DNA of 64,000 bases, from positions 1 through 64,000 of the forward strand of contig NZ_FNQY01000002.1 in assembly GCF_900107765.1 (NCBI RefSeq), read 5' to 3'. Made by a program: the position numbers and the translations under genes. The DNA is from Arachidicoccus rhizosphaerae (GTDB taxonomy: Bacteria; Bacteroidota; Bacteroidia; Chitinophagales; Chitinophagaceae). Shown in pieces: positions 43,242 through 52,340 of the stretch. Every line of letters starts with the position of its first letter. Position 1 is the stretch's first letter. The notes beneath the pieces were generated by a model. It searched no databases. It saw nothing but the letters and a program-made list of their open reading frames with translations, and was not told where the DNA came from.

Positions 43242-45485
43242 ATGAAAAGTACAATGATTGTATCAGCAGCGTTTCTGTTACTGGCAGGATGCGCTACCCA
43301 GTCAGAATCCGGCGCCAAGCAGGATGTTTTACAGTATGTGGACCCCTATATAGGATCCGCCGCACATGGCCACGTATTTGTGGGGGCCAGTGTGCCTTTT
43401 GGAGCCGTTCAGGTAGGACCTACCAATATTACCCAGGGCTGGGACTGGTGTTCCGGCTATAATTATTCGGACAGCGTGGTCAGAGGGTTCTCGCAACTGC
43501 ATTTAAGCGGAACCGGTATCGGTGATTTAGGAGATGTCCTGATGATGCCTTACCTGGGACCGCTACGTACCATGACCGGTACGCAGCAGGATCCAACCTC
43601 CGGTTACAGCGCGCATTATAGTCATGATCATGAAACAGTTGCTCCCGGTTATTATAGCGTACAATTATCTGATAACGATATCAAGGTGGAACTGACCGCC
43701 TCCAAGCGTGTTGCCTTGCAGAAATATGAATTTCCCGGCACGGACAGTGCAAGGGTCATCATTGATCTGGAACAGGGCATCGGCTGGGATCAGCCGGTCC
43801 AGACGCATATCTCCCGGCTCAATGATACCACACTGGTAGGCTACCGGTTTTCAAAAGGCTGGGCCAATGATCAGCGGCTGTGGTTTGCCATCCGCAGCTC
43901 TGAACCGATCAACAGATGGGACGTGTTTGACTCCACGGCATTCAAATCCAATGATTCACTTACGGCAGTCAGGACCAAGGGGGTGATTTCCTATGGCAAA
44001 GACCTGAAATCCGTTTCCTTTAAAATTGGGATCTCTCCGGTGAGCACGCAAGGCGCCCTTGGCAATATCGATGCGGAGATGCCGGGATGGAATTTCGCAG
44101 CTATTAAAGACAGTGCTCAAAGCAGCTGGAGAAAAGCCCTTGCCACTATAGAAATCGAAACGCCGGATACCGCTAAAAAACGAATTTTCTATACCGCCAT
44201 GTATCACTCCATGATTGATCCTGCTTTATTTAATGATCATGACAGCACGTACAGAGGTACCGACAAAAAGGTGTATGAGCATGCGCCTTTTGACAATTAC
44301 TCTGTATTCTCCATGTGGGATACTTATAGGGCCCTGAATCCGCTTTACACCCTGATACAAAGACCGCGGGTGACAGATTTTATCAATTCCATGCTGGCCA
44401 TATACAGACAGCAGGGTAAGCTGCCCGTCTGGCATCTGAACGGCAATGAAACCAACTGTATGGTTGGCTATAGCGCAGCACCGGTTATTGCGGATGCAAT
44501 TGTCAAAGGCCTGGATGGCTTTGACAAGGAACTGGCCATAGAGGCACTGGTTAAAACCGCCACTAATGGCGAGTTCGGGCTTAATTATCTGAAGGATCTG
44601 GGTTATATTCCGGCAGATAAAGAAAACGAGTCGGTCTCCAAAGCGCTGGAATATGCCGTCGATGACGGCAGCATTGCGCTGGCCGCAAAAAAACTAGGCA
44701 AAACAGAGATCTACGATACCTTTAGTAAAAGAGCCCAGTATTATAGAAGATATTTTGATTCCACTACCGGCTTTATGCGGGGTGTGATGAGTGATGGCAG
44801 TTTCCGTTCTCCTTTTAATCCTTTCCAGAGCGTACACAGAGAAAATGATTATACGGAAGGCAACGCCTGGCAGTATATCTGGCTGGTACCTCAGGATGTA
44901 CATGGCTTAATCGGTCTGTTTGGCGGCGATGAGCCTTTTGTCAGAAAACTAGACAGCCTGTTTGTGGTGACCGGCGATTTAGGCGCCCAGGCTTCCCCGG
45001 ATATTTCCGGTCTGATCGGTATGTATGCCCAGGGTAATGAGCCGGAGCATCATGTCCCTTATCTGTATGCTTACGCAGGCCAGAGCTGGAAAACAGCAGA
45101 AAAAGTACATGAGATTGCTACTAAATTCTATACCGACAAACCGGACGGCCTCTGTGGTAATGACGACTGCGGTGAAATGAGTGGCTGGTATGTACTCTCT
45201 TCCTTAGGTTTTTACCAGGTAAATCCTGCCAGCGGCGTCTTTGTATTCGGAACACCTTTCTTTGATAAGGCAACCGTACATGTAGCAGAAGGTAAAACCT
45301 TTGTGGTGACGGCCGGCAGCCTGACGGATAAAAATATTTATATCCAGTCCGTTCAGTTAAACGGCAAGCCTTATACAAAATCTTATATCACCTATCAGGA
45401 TATTATGAACGGAGGAACCCTGGAATTTACCATGGGGGCTACACCTAATAAGGATTTTGGGAAGGCTGCGGCGGACAGGCCTTAA
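43242..45485 (+). CDS. GH92 alpha-mannosidase lipoprotein
   Basis: GH92 enzymes are calcium-dependent exo-alpha-mannosidases acting on N-glycans and mannans. The 747-residue protein has a lipoprotein signal with Cys17 (LLLAGCATQ), so it is anchored in the membrane facing outwards. Family marks in order: VDPYIGSAAHGHVFVGASVPFG, NYSDSVVRGFSQLHLSGTG, the central FSMWDTYRALNPL, WHLNGNETNCM, and the C-terminal CGNDDCGEMSGWYVLSSLGFYQ. Its position after a hexose transporter and kinase makes a mannose-glycan use set. It may have its own promoter, as a probable terminator comes before it. Confidence 0.93.
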   Translation: MKSTMIVSAAFLLLAGCATQSESGAKQDVLQYVDPYIGSAAHGHVFVGASVPFGAVQVGPTNITQGWDWCSGYNYSDSVVRGFSQLHLSGTGIGDLGDVLMMPYLGPLRTMTGTQQDPTSGYSAHYSHDHETVAPGYYSVQLSDNDIKVELTASKRVALQKYEFPGTDSARVIIDLEQGIGWDQPVQTHISRLNDTTLVGYRFSKGWANDQRLWFAIRSSEPINRWDVFDSTAFKSNDSLTAVRTKGVISYGKDLKSVSFKIGISPVSTQGALGNIDAEMPGWNFAAIKDSAQSSWRKALATIEIETPDTAKKRIFYTAMYHSMIDPALFNDHDSTYRGTDKKVYEHAPFDNYSVFSMWDTYRALNPLYTLIQRPRVTDFINSMLAIYRQQGKLPVWHLNGNETNCMVGYSAAPVIADAIVKGLDGFDKELAIEALVKTATNGEFGLNYLKDLGYIPADKENESVSKALEYAVDDGSIALAAKKLGKTEIYDTFSKRAQYYRRYFDSTTGFMRGVMSDGSFRSPFNPFQSVHRENDYTEGNAWQYIWLVPQDVHGLIGLFGGDEPFVRKLDSLFVVTGDLGAQASPDISGLIGMYAQGNEPEHHVPYLYAYAGQSWKTAEKVHEIATKFYTDKPDGLCGNDDCGEMSGWYVLSSLGFYQVNPASGVFVFGTPFFDKATVHVAEGKTFVVTAGSLTDKNIYIQSVQLNGKPYTKSYITYQDIMNGGTLEFTMGATPNKDFGKAAADRP

Positions 45486-45538
45486 GGAGGACTTATCATA
45501 AACAAAAGGACCGGCCCACCGACGGGTTTGTGTTGATT

Positions 45539-45576
45539 AAAAAATCCTTCATCCCTTAGGGGATGGAGGATTTTTT
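45539..45576 (+). terminator. Terminator after the GH92 gene
   Basis: AAAAAATCCTTCATCCC (45539-45555) pairs with GGGATGGAGGATTTTTT (45560-45576), an almost perfect stem ending in a T-run. Confidence 0.85.
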
Positions 45577-45639
45577 TTAAGCGGGAGTCTTCCTTTATAA
45601 AGGCCTCCGCTTCTTTTATAATTAGCAGCCTATACAATA

Positions 45640-45679
45640 AAAGCAGCCCTGATGATACCATTATCAGAAGGGCTGCTTT
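45640..45679 (-). terminator. Terminator-like hairpin downstream of the LEA-like gene
   Basis: AAAGCAGCCCT (45640-45650) pairs with AGGGCTGCTTT (45669-45679), with an inner GATA/TATC match. It lies about 80 bases past the end of the minus-strand gene. Confidence 0.65.
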
Positions 45680-45759
45680 GTTATTTATCCGGGTTGTGTA
45701 CCGGACTATACTTAATTGCTAAAAAATGAAAGGCTGTATTTCTAAGGATAATCCGCAGA

Positions 45760-46152
45760 TCAGGCCTTACTGGCTGCGTCACTGGCATTGTCGGCCGCAT
45801 TTTTTGCCGCGTCCGCTGCCGCGCTGGCTGCATCGCTTGCTTTTTTTGCCGCAGCTGCACTAGCGTCCGCTTCAGAACTGTGGATTTTACTTTTTAAGTT
45901 TTCCGTGGCGTCTTCTGCCTTATCCTTCAGGTTTTCCCAGGCATCACCGGCTTTATCACTCAGATCAGCGGTTTTTTCTTTCACCGTATCCAAAGCTTCA
46001 CCTGCTTTTTCTTTCGTGGCATCCCAGATGTCCTCTGCCTTATCTTCAATATTATCCCAGGTTTCAGCGGCCTTATCCTTTAAATGGCCCAGGCCTTCTT
46101 TGGCTTTGTCAAAAAAGCTTTTTTCTTCCTGCTGATTATTTTGTTCGCTCAT
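45760..46152 (-). CDS. LEA-like/YtxH-like repetitive acidic helical protein
   Basis: A 130-residue protein without cysteine, signal peptide or membrane segment. Residues about 10-88 form imperfect 11-residue repeats of the type DKAxDxWDxxK/ExK (for example DKAAETWDNIEDKAEDIWDATKE), an amphipathic helix pattern known from LEA and apolipoprotein-like proteins. Residues 95-130 are mostly Ala, Ser, Asp and Lys (SDAASAAADAAKNAADN). The function is unknown; proteins like this are often linked to stress protection or membrane binding. It stands alone, with its own downstream hairpin. Confidence 0.72.
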   Translation of the reverse strand: MSEQNNQQEEKSFFDKAKEGLGHLKDKAAETWDNIEDKAEDIWDATKEKAGEALDTVKEKTADLSDKAGDAWENLKDKAEDATENLKSKIHSSEADASAAAAKKASDAASAAADAAKNAADNASDAASKA

Positions 46153-46306
46153 AAAATCGGGTTTAAATAGGTTTAAAAAATGAATTTGCTCAACAAATTA
46201 ATGAATATCAAACTAATTCAGTGTTTTTAAGCATTAATATTTCGTTATTTCTAAGGATTTTCCACTGTCTAATGAGTAACACAATTCTCTTACAGGTAGA
46301 TAAAAC

Positions 46307-46347
46307 GACCGCCCTGCTGGTGGCATGATGCTGCCTGCAGGGTGGTC
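46307..46347 (-). terminator. Terminator after the MG2/TonB-plug gene
   Basis: GACCGCCCTGC (46307-46317) pairs with GCAGGGTGGTC (46337-46347) with one G-T pair; on the minus strand the stem is followed by GTTTTATC. Confidence 0.65.
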
Positions 46348-46372
46348 GGAACTTATAATGAGTTAAGAAGTA

Positions 46373-48814
46373 TTACTGAATCACTTTCTCAATATGGGAG
46401 AACTGTCCCTGGTTGTTTATGCCTTCCAGGATAATCCGGTAGGATTTAGTGATGTCATTATTGAAGAATTTAAGCCGGAGTTCATGATCCTGAGGGGTGG
46501 TCATGATCAGGGAGTTCCAGTACAGCGTAGCCCGGCTGTCCAGCTTGCTTAAATCCTGTGTCAGGCTCAGGTAATCCGGGACATAAAACTCTTTAATGAC
46601 GGAGTAGCCTGCAATGGTCTTATGCGGCATCCCTTCTCCTTTTTCTCTTTGTACGTCACCGCCTTTTCTGGTATATACCGCAATGGCGCCACCAGGGCTG
46701 CCGCCAAAACCACCCATAAAAGGAGGTCGGAATACCTTGACCATGGCAATATCATTCATACTGATATTGGAGAGCTGGCTGGCATCCTGAATAGGCATTT
46801 CATCCAGGAAGAGTGAAGGCGTACTACCTCTCCAGGTCATGGAAGGGGTGCCGCTCTGTGCATTGGAGATCTGCAGACCGGCCACGCGGCCCTGCAGGTA
46901 GCTGAAGATATTAAAGGAACTTTGTGCGGCAATATCATTCATCAGATCAAAGGTGTACCCGTTATCGCTTTTAAACAGGCCGCTGGCATATTTATCGTTA
47001 AGCTCTTCTGCCGGTGATTTTGCCTTTGCCTTAACCGTTACATCCTCCAGATTGGTCTCCATATGGGAGGCTGCCCAGTACTGATCAAAAAGTCTTCTGC
47101 TGGCAGCAAGACCGGAGGTATCGTAGACCCTGGCTTTGATGATATCATTTTGATCCAGTTGAATGGTGCCGGGAGATTTAAGACGGTCCGGCATAAAACT
47201 AATGGTAGCGGAGCGCTCCATCGGGTTATTTTTACCGGAGAACTTATAATAGACCTGCAGGGAGTCAAAGAAGATGGTATTCGGGTCATTAAAGGATCCG
47301 TCTTTTTGAAGTTGCACCATAATAAATCTGCCAGTGGTATCCGTTTTGGATTTGGCAATGGCTACCAGCGTGTTGTTGGCGGTAATCTGCGCGGGACTGG
47401 CTCCATAGACTTTTCCGGAGAAAGTCATATAACTGGTATCGGCAGGATAGGTAATCTTGGGATCTTCATGTGCGACTAGTTTTTCCCAGTTATATCTTCT
47501 CCATCCGTGTGTCAGCATGACAAGGTCCAGGTTCTCCCTGACCTCTTTGGTGGTATCGGAGAAATAATAAAAAGGATGATACACCCGTCCTTTAATCTGA
47601 GAGGTCAGCAGCATCCGGGAAATCAGATTGCTGGAACTGTCAGAACCAACGGAGGCGTCTGTCACTGCCACAGACAGGTTAGCCGGCACGGAATCCGGTA
47701 CATCGATGACTATTTCATTTTGTCCTCTTTTGTCAAAACTAAGTTTAGAAAACCCGACCTCCGGATGAAAGACGGCCTCGCCGTTATTGACAAAAACAAT
47801 CCTTTCGGAAACTGGTTTCCAGGCAGCGTCAAATAAAGTCAGCTGCAGGATCCCGCTGGGGAAGTTGGAGGTCGGAATCGCGCCGCTCACCATGGATTTA
47901 TCCTCCAGTGATACATTGGCCATATAGACCAGCTGCTGATAGGTGGTCGCCACAATATGCAGGCTCTTCAGATTATCCGGTGCGTTTTCTGAACGCTGGA
48001 TGGCAAACAGGGTAGAACCGGCTCCCGGTCTGGCCACAAGTGCGGCACCTGCAGCTTTTACTGCCGGAAGCTGCGTGGTATGGCTTTCTGATTTTTCATC
48101 TGTCCAGGTGGCGGTATATACATCTGAGGTGTTGGGCAGTAAATGAAAGCTGCCCATGCCGTCATGGTCGGGACTGATCTGAGCGACTTCATTTCCTTTA
48201 GCGTCTTTGACCACCCCTTTTACCTTGACGGGCTGGCCGTACTGGTCTTCTGCCATAAAGGCCACGCGGGTGTTCAACCCTGCAATCAGATCACCCCCTT
48301 CCGGGAAAAAATAAATTTTGGCCACATTTGCCGGCGGGGAGCCTTTGATGCGTTTGGAGGCTGGCTGGATAATCCCCAGATCATGGTTGAATAAAAAAGT
48401 CGTATCAAAATTGAGCATCCATTTGGTATAGGCTCTTACATGCAGCAGATTGCCGTGAATACTGTCAGGAACCGTAAACTGCCCTCTGGTGGTTCCGGCT
48501 GCTATGGGATAGGCATCATGGGCCAGCACTTTACCGGTTTCATCACTAAAATCCACATACAGGGTTTTGCTTAACTCATCGGGCATGATGCCGGTGATGA
48601 TATAGGCCTTGAACCACACGTCCTCCTTAGGGGCATAATTATGTCGGTCAAACTGTAAATGGATTCTTTCCTGTGGGTATTTGGCAGCGTAGTTATTAAT
48701 CAGGGTATCGATTCTTTGTGCACTGGCAATCCCTGAACAGATTGTCGTCCATAGTAGCGCAGTCAGCATGCTTAGCCTGAGTAATTTTTTTGCGTAACGC
48801 AGTGTCATGTACAT
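46373..48814 (-). CDS. MG2-domain and TonB-plug-domain protein without a barrel
   Basis: An 813-residue exported protein with a signal peptide (ending near SGIASAQ). The N-terminal part QERIHLQFDRHNYAPKEDVWFKAYI is the MG2 domain known from alpha-2-macroglobulins; more beta-sandwich modules follow (for example FSKLSFDKRGQNEIVIDVPDSVPANLSVAV). Near residues 620-740 is a TonB receptor plug-like domain (YLQGRVAGLQIS...PSLFLDEMPI...IAMVKVF...GGAIAVYTRKGGD). There is no room for a 22-strand barrel and no TonB box is evident. Such plug-only proteins are common in Bacteroidota but their role is unknown. ATG 48808 is a second possible start. Confidence 0.82.
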   Translation of the reverse strand: MYMTLRYAKKLLRLSMLTALLWTTICSGIASAQRIDTLINNYAAKYPQERIHLQFDRHNYAPKEDVWFKAYIITGIMPDELSKTLYVDFSDETGKVLAHDAYPIAAGTTRGQFTVPDSIHGNLLHVRAYTKWMLNFDTTFLFNHDLGIIQPASKRIKGSPPANVAKIYFFPEGGDLIAGLNTRVAFMAEDQYGQPVKVKGVVKDAKGNEVAQISPDHDGMGSFHLLPNTSDVYTATWTDEKSESHTTQLPAVKAAGAALVARPGAGSTLFAIQRSENAPDNLKSLHIVATTYQQLVYMANVSLEDKSMVSGAIPTSNFPSGILQLTLFDAAWKPVSERIVFVNNGEAVFHPEVGFSKLSFDKRGQNEIVIDVPDSVPANLSVAVTDASVGSDSSSNLISRMLLTSQIKGRVYHPFYYFSDTTKEVRENLDLVMLTHGWRRYNWEKLVAHEDPKITYPADTSYMTFSGKVYGASPAQITANNTLVAIAKSKTDTTGRFIMVQLQKDGSFNDPNTIFFDSLQVYYKFSGKNNPMERSATISFMPDRLKSPGTIQLDQNDIIKARVYDTSGLAASRRLFDQYWAASHMETNLEDVTVKAKAKSPAEELNDKYASGLFKSDNGYTFDLMNDIAAQSSFNIFSYLQGRVAGLQISNAQSGTPSMTWRGSTPSLFLDEMPIQDASQLSNISMNDIAMVKVFRPPFMGGFGGSPGGAIAVYTRKGGDVQREKGEGMPHKTIAGYSVIKEFYVPDYLSLTQDLSKLDSRATLYWNSLIMTTPQDHELRLKFFNNDITKSYRIILEGINNQGQFSHIEKVIQ

Positions 48815-48856
48815 AGTGGGTTTATAATGAATGTTTAATTGTACGTATTTAACAAA

Positions 48857-48888
48857 AAAAATATCCCTCTAAGTTAAGGGATATTTTT
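48857..48888 (-). terminator. Terminator after dnaB
   Basis: AAAAATATCCCT (48857-48868) pairs with AGGGATATTTTT (48877-48888). On the minus strand the stem is followed by a long T-run, ending the dnaB transcript before the MG2 gene. Confidence 0.85.
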
Positions 48889-48972
48889 GTAGTAGCTCCC
48901 GCAGGCACAAAGGGAACTGATAATGTTTTCTAAAAAAAAGGGATTTTTAAGAAAGTTCGTTTGAGTCATGGC

Positions 48973-50553
48973 CTAAAACGGCGGCGCGTCATCAAAACCG
49001 GCGTCAAACTCAGGACCGTTCATACGGCTGGACATCACCTGAAAGCTGCCGCCGCCGTCCGCCTGACCGCCAAAGCCACCCGGACCGCCGCCAGAAGGCA
49101 GCTCCGGCCAACTGCCGCCCTTATTAAAGTTACCCCCCTGCGTGCCCAGGTCTTCAAATTTCTGGATATCCAACCGGGCTTTTAATATAATGGTTTCCAA
49201 AGAACCGTTACGGTGCTTCGCTATCTTGATATGGGTTTCACCTTCTATGGATTCGCCCATCTCATTGGAAGTGTTTTCATAATAATCCGGCCGGTAAATA
49301 AAGATGACCATATCCGCATCCTGCTCAATGGCTCCGGATTCTCTAAGGTCACTTAACTGCGGAATCTTGCTTTCCTTTCTGGATTCCACCGCACGGCTTA
49401 ACTGAGAGAGGGCAATAATGGGAATCATCAGCTCCTTGGCCAGTACTTTTAAGTTTCTGGAGATGGTACTGATCTCCTGCTCACGGTTGGAGTTTTTATC
49501 ACCGGAGCCACTCATCAGCTGCAGATAGTCGATGATAATCATGCCGACCTTGTTTTTATTGACCAGCCTTCTGGCCTTGGCTCTGAACTCAAAGATGTTC
49601 AGGGCCGCGGTATCATCAATAAAAATAGGGGAGGTCTCCAGCGGTTTGATCCCTTTAGCCTGTAATTGCTTGTATTCATAATCCTCCAGGTTACCTCTGG
49701 AAATTTTCTCCAGTTTGATTTCGCTCTGGGCGGATAAGATACGCTGTACCAACTGAGCCGAGCTCATTTCCAGGGAGAAAAAAGCCACCGGGACGGGGTT
49801 GGTCGGATGCATGGCCGCATTACGCACCAGGTTCAAGGCAAAGGCTGTCTTACCCACCGCAGGACGGGCTGCCAGGATGATCAGGTCACTGGGTTGCCAG
49901 CCATAGGTTACTTTATCCAGACTCGGGAAACCACTGGGCACACCGGAGATTTCATTGGTCTGCAGCCTGAGTTTATCGATGCGTTCCAGCGCTTTTGCCA
50001 GCGCGTCTCCAATATCATCATAGTTCTTTTTCAGATAGTTATTGGTGATATTAAAGATTTTCTGTTCCGCATCATCCAGCAGATTAAAGACATCGGTACT
50101 TTCTACATAAGCTTCGGTAATGATTTCGCCACTGATTTCAATGAGTTTTCGCTGAATAAACTTTTCCAGCAGAATACGCGCATGGGTCTCAATATTGGCA
50201 GAAGATGCGACGGCCATGGTCAGTTTGGAGACATAAAAAGCACCGCCTACCAGGTCCAGTTCCTCGGTGGATTTTAATTCCTCCACCACGGTCAGCATAT
50301 CAATGGGCATATTTTTCTGGGCCAGTTTTTCACAGGCCTTAAAAATACGCTGATGGGCATCTACATAAAAACACTCGGCCCGAATGATCTCAATAACATT
50401 ATCGAAGGCTGCTTTTTCCAGCATGACCGCTCCTAAAATAGCTTCTTCCAGGTCTCTTGCCTGGGGAGGCACTTTGCCATACATCATGGTATTGATGTCG
50501 GTGGTCGGTTTTTTACGGCCGACCTTGCGGTTAATATTCGATAAATTGTCCAT
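48973..50553 (-). CDS. dnaB: Replicative DNA helicase DnaB
   Basis: DnaB unwinds DNA at the replication fork. The 526-residue protein has the N-terminal domain (PPQARDLEEAILGAVMLEKAAF), the RecA-like domain with Walker A AARPAVGKTAFALN, MIIIDYLQLMSG for Walker B, and SQLSRAVESRKESKIPQLSDLRESGAIEQDAD. After residue 460 comes a Gly-rich linker (LPSGGGPGGFGGQADGGG) and an acidic, Pro-Phe tip, EFDAGFDDAPPF. This ending resembles the C-terminal peptide of SSB (acidic residues followed by PF), which is how SSB recruits partners. The region upstream contains repeated DnaA-box-like sequences. Confidence 0.96.
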   Translation of the reverse strand: MDNLSNINRKVGRKKPTTDINTMMYGKVPPQARDLEEAILGAVMLEKAAFDNVIEIIRAECFYVDAHQRIFKACEKLAQKNMPIDMLTVVEELKSTEELDLVGGAFYVSKLTMAVASSANIETHARILLEKFIQRKLIEISGEIITEAYVESTDVFNLLDDAEQKIFNITNNYLKKNYDDIGDALAKALERIDKLRLQTNEISGVPSGFPSLDKVTYGWQPSDLIILAARPAVGKTAFALNLVRNAAMHPTNPVPVAFFSLEMSSAQLVQRILSAQSEIKLEKISRGNLEDYEYKQLQAKGIKPLETSPIFIDDTAALNIFEFRAKARRLVNKNKVGMIIIDYLQLMSGSGDKNSNREQEISTISRNLKVLAKELMIPIIALSQLSRAVESRKESKIPQLSDLRESGAIEQDADMVIFIYRPDYYENTSNEMGESIEGETHIKIAKHRNGSLETIILKARLDIQKFEDLGTQGGNFNKGGSWPELPSGGGPGGFGGQADGGGSFQVMSSRMNGPEFDAGFDDAPPF

Positions 50554-51172
50554 TTATATAAAGTAATTTTAGTATATGTTGTTAAATTGCCGGTTTTTTT
50601 GCGTAAAAATGCGGCATTTTCCCGGGTTAAATCCTGCAAAGGCCGCTTATAACCGCATCTGCAAGGCAGGTAACAATTTAATCATGAAAAATTAAAGTAC
50701 CTGTCAATTTCAAGCGAATATAGCAAGGCTCAACCTGGGAAAAAACTTTGTTTCTCTTATTATTTTTACATATCCAATGCACAAAGATATTAACAGAATT
50801 CCTAAGTTTATGCACAAATAACAGAAACTTATGCACCAGATTTGTGTTTTTTACAGTAAATGTCTGCTTTTATGCACAAACGCCTGTGCATAAAGAAAAC
50901 AGGTTTAAAAGCCGGATTCCCCTTGGATTTTGCCTATTTTTTACAGTCTTTACCAGGCTCCGATTCCGCAACAAGAACCGGCGAAAATACTTATGTCTGT
51001 TATTTTTACTTGGAAAATCATTAATTTTAGGTGAATTTTGCTTGCAAATGGATGCCAGTTGACGTAGGAAGCCTGGAAAACGAGTGATTTCAGGTGAGTA
51101 GCGTTTTTGTGTATAGTCAATCAAATACAAACAGCATCCATTATTCCCGGTTGGGCGAAACGAAGAAAAATA
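50554..51172. other. 619-bp intergenic region between divergent dnaB and gpsA
   Basis: It holds a cluster of DnaA-box-like TTATGCACA repeats (50775-50893) and otherwise AT-rich sequence. An open frame of 104 codons at 50748-51062 has no resemblance to known proteins and is probably not a gene. No tRNA or clear promoter box was found. Confidence 0.5.
50775..50893. repeat. Cluster of DnaA-box-like repeats (TTATGCACA)
   Basis: TTATGCACA fits the DnaA-box consensus TTATNCACA. Exact copies lie at 50808-50816 and 50870-50878 on the plus strand and, inverted, at 50885-50893. A one-mismatch copy is at 50829-50837 and a weaker one at 50775-50783. The last two exact copies form an inverted pair with a 6-base gap, extended to TTTATGCACA/TGTGCATAAA. 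Such clusters occur at chromosomal origins and at DnaA-regulated promoters. Confidence 0.5.
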
Positions 51173-52174
51173 ATGAAAATAGCAATTGTAGGGAGTGGAA
51201 GCTGGGCAACTGCCCTGGCTAAATTACTCACAGATAATAAAGTGGAGCTTTTTTGGTGGTTCAGAAATACGCCTGCCATGGAACATTTTAAGCAGCGGGG
51301 CCATAATCCTTCCTATTTATCTAAATCCTATTTTGATCTGAGCCGTATACGTTTCAGTGATTCTCTGGCGTATGTCATTGAAAATGCGGAGGCGGTTCTT
51401 TTGGCCACACCTTCAGCTTACCTGCAGCAGGCACTGGACGCTCTGCCAAAGGATGCTTTTGAGGGCAAATGGATTATATCGGCGGTTAAGGGTATTTTAC
51501 CGGAAAAAACAGAACTCATCAGTGATTATTTAAAAAGGGTATTTGATATACCGCTGGAACGTTTTATTACCGTTTTAGGGCCTTGTCATGCGGAAGAAGT
51601 GGCCAGTGAAAAACTCTCTTATCTGACTTTTTCAGGGCTCAACGGTGAGATGACGCAGCAACTGTCCGGTTACTTTGAAACCCTTTATTTAAATACGCGT
51701 ATCAATGATGATGTAATCGGCGTCCAGTATGCAGCTGTTATGAAAAATATCTATGCGCTGGGGGCCGGTATTGCCCATGGCCTGGATTACGGGGATAATT
51801 TTCTCAGTGTCTTTATTGCCAATGCTGCCAGTGAAATGACGAGGTTTTTGCAAAAAATAACGGCTACCCGGGCATTGTCCCAGAAACCTAATTATGCCAG
51901 TTCCGTTTATCTGGGTGATCTGCTGGTGACCTGTTATTCTCTTTATAGTCGTAACCGGATGTTTGGTACGATGATCGGTAAGGGCTACAGCGTAAAAGCC
52001 GCTCAACTGGAACTGGGCATGGTAGCCGAAGGCTATAATGCCAGTAAATGTATCCATGATTTAAATAGTAACCTTGCAGCAGAAATTCCGATTGCGCTCA
52101 CTATCTATCAGATTCTTTGGCAGAATGCGGCAGCGGAATCGGCCTTTCTGGATCTGGAACGCATATTGATATAA
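51173..52174 (+). CDS. gpsA: NAD(P)-dependent glycerol-3-phosphate dehydrogenase
   Basis: Reduces dihydroxyacetone phosphate to glycerol-3-phosphate for phospholipid synthesis. The 333-residue protein starts MKIAIVGSGSWATALAKLL, the Rossmann dinucleotide fold. Next are the FWWFRNT cofactor region, ISAVKGILPE, VLGPCHAEEVAS, KNIYALGAGIAHGLDYGDN with the catalytic Lys, and the C-terminal MVAEGYNASKCIHDL. ATG 51173 is preferred over ATG 51107, which would put 22 extra residues before the conserved start. It diverges from dnaB across the DnaA-box-like cluster. Confidence 0.95.
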   Translation: MKIAIVGSGSWATALAKLLTDNKVELFWWFRNTPAMEHFKQRGHNPSYLSKSYFDLSRIRFSDSLAYVIENAEAVLLATPSAYLQQALDALPKDAFEGKWIISAVKGILPEKTELISDYLKRVFDIPLERFITVLGPCHAEEVASEKLSYLTFSGLNGEMTQQLSGYFETLYLNTRINDDVIGVQYAAVMKNIYALGAGIAHGLDYGDNFLSVFIANAASEMTRFLQKITATRALSQKPNYASSVYLGDLLVTCYSLYSRNRMFGTMIGKGYSVKAAQLELGMVAEGYNASKCIHDLNSNLAAEIPIALTIYQILWQNAAAESAFLDLERILI

Positions 52175-52340
52175 TATTGTTTTCAGTGTATGATATTTCA
52201 GTCATTCAATAGAATATATTCTGGTAATGTATGAAATCTCATACATTAAATAGATGGCCTTATTGAATCAATCTTGGTTCCCGTCCGGTCTAATTTTTTA
52301 CTTTTTTTGAAAATCAGTCTGAAGCAATAATAACGGTTTT

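Noticed and set aside
45788-46135. 115-codon frame opposite the LEA-like gene
   Set aside because: Ala/Ser/Phe-rich mirror of the repetitive gene on the other strand.
50748-51062. 104-codon open frame between dnaB and gpsA
   Set aside because: The translation has no recognisable domain, is rich in Phe, Leu and Cys from AT-rich DNA, and includes the DnaA-box-like repeats in its coding sequence.
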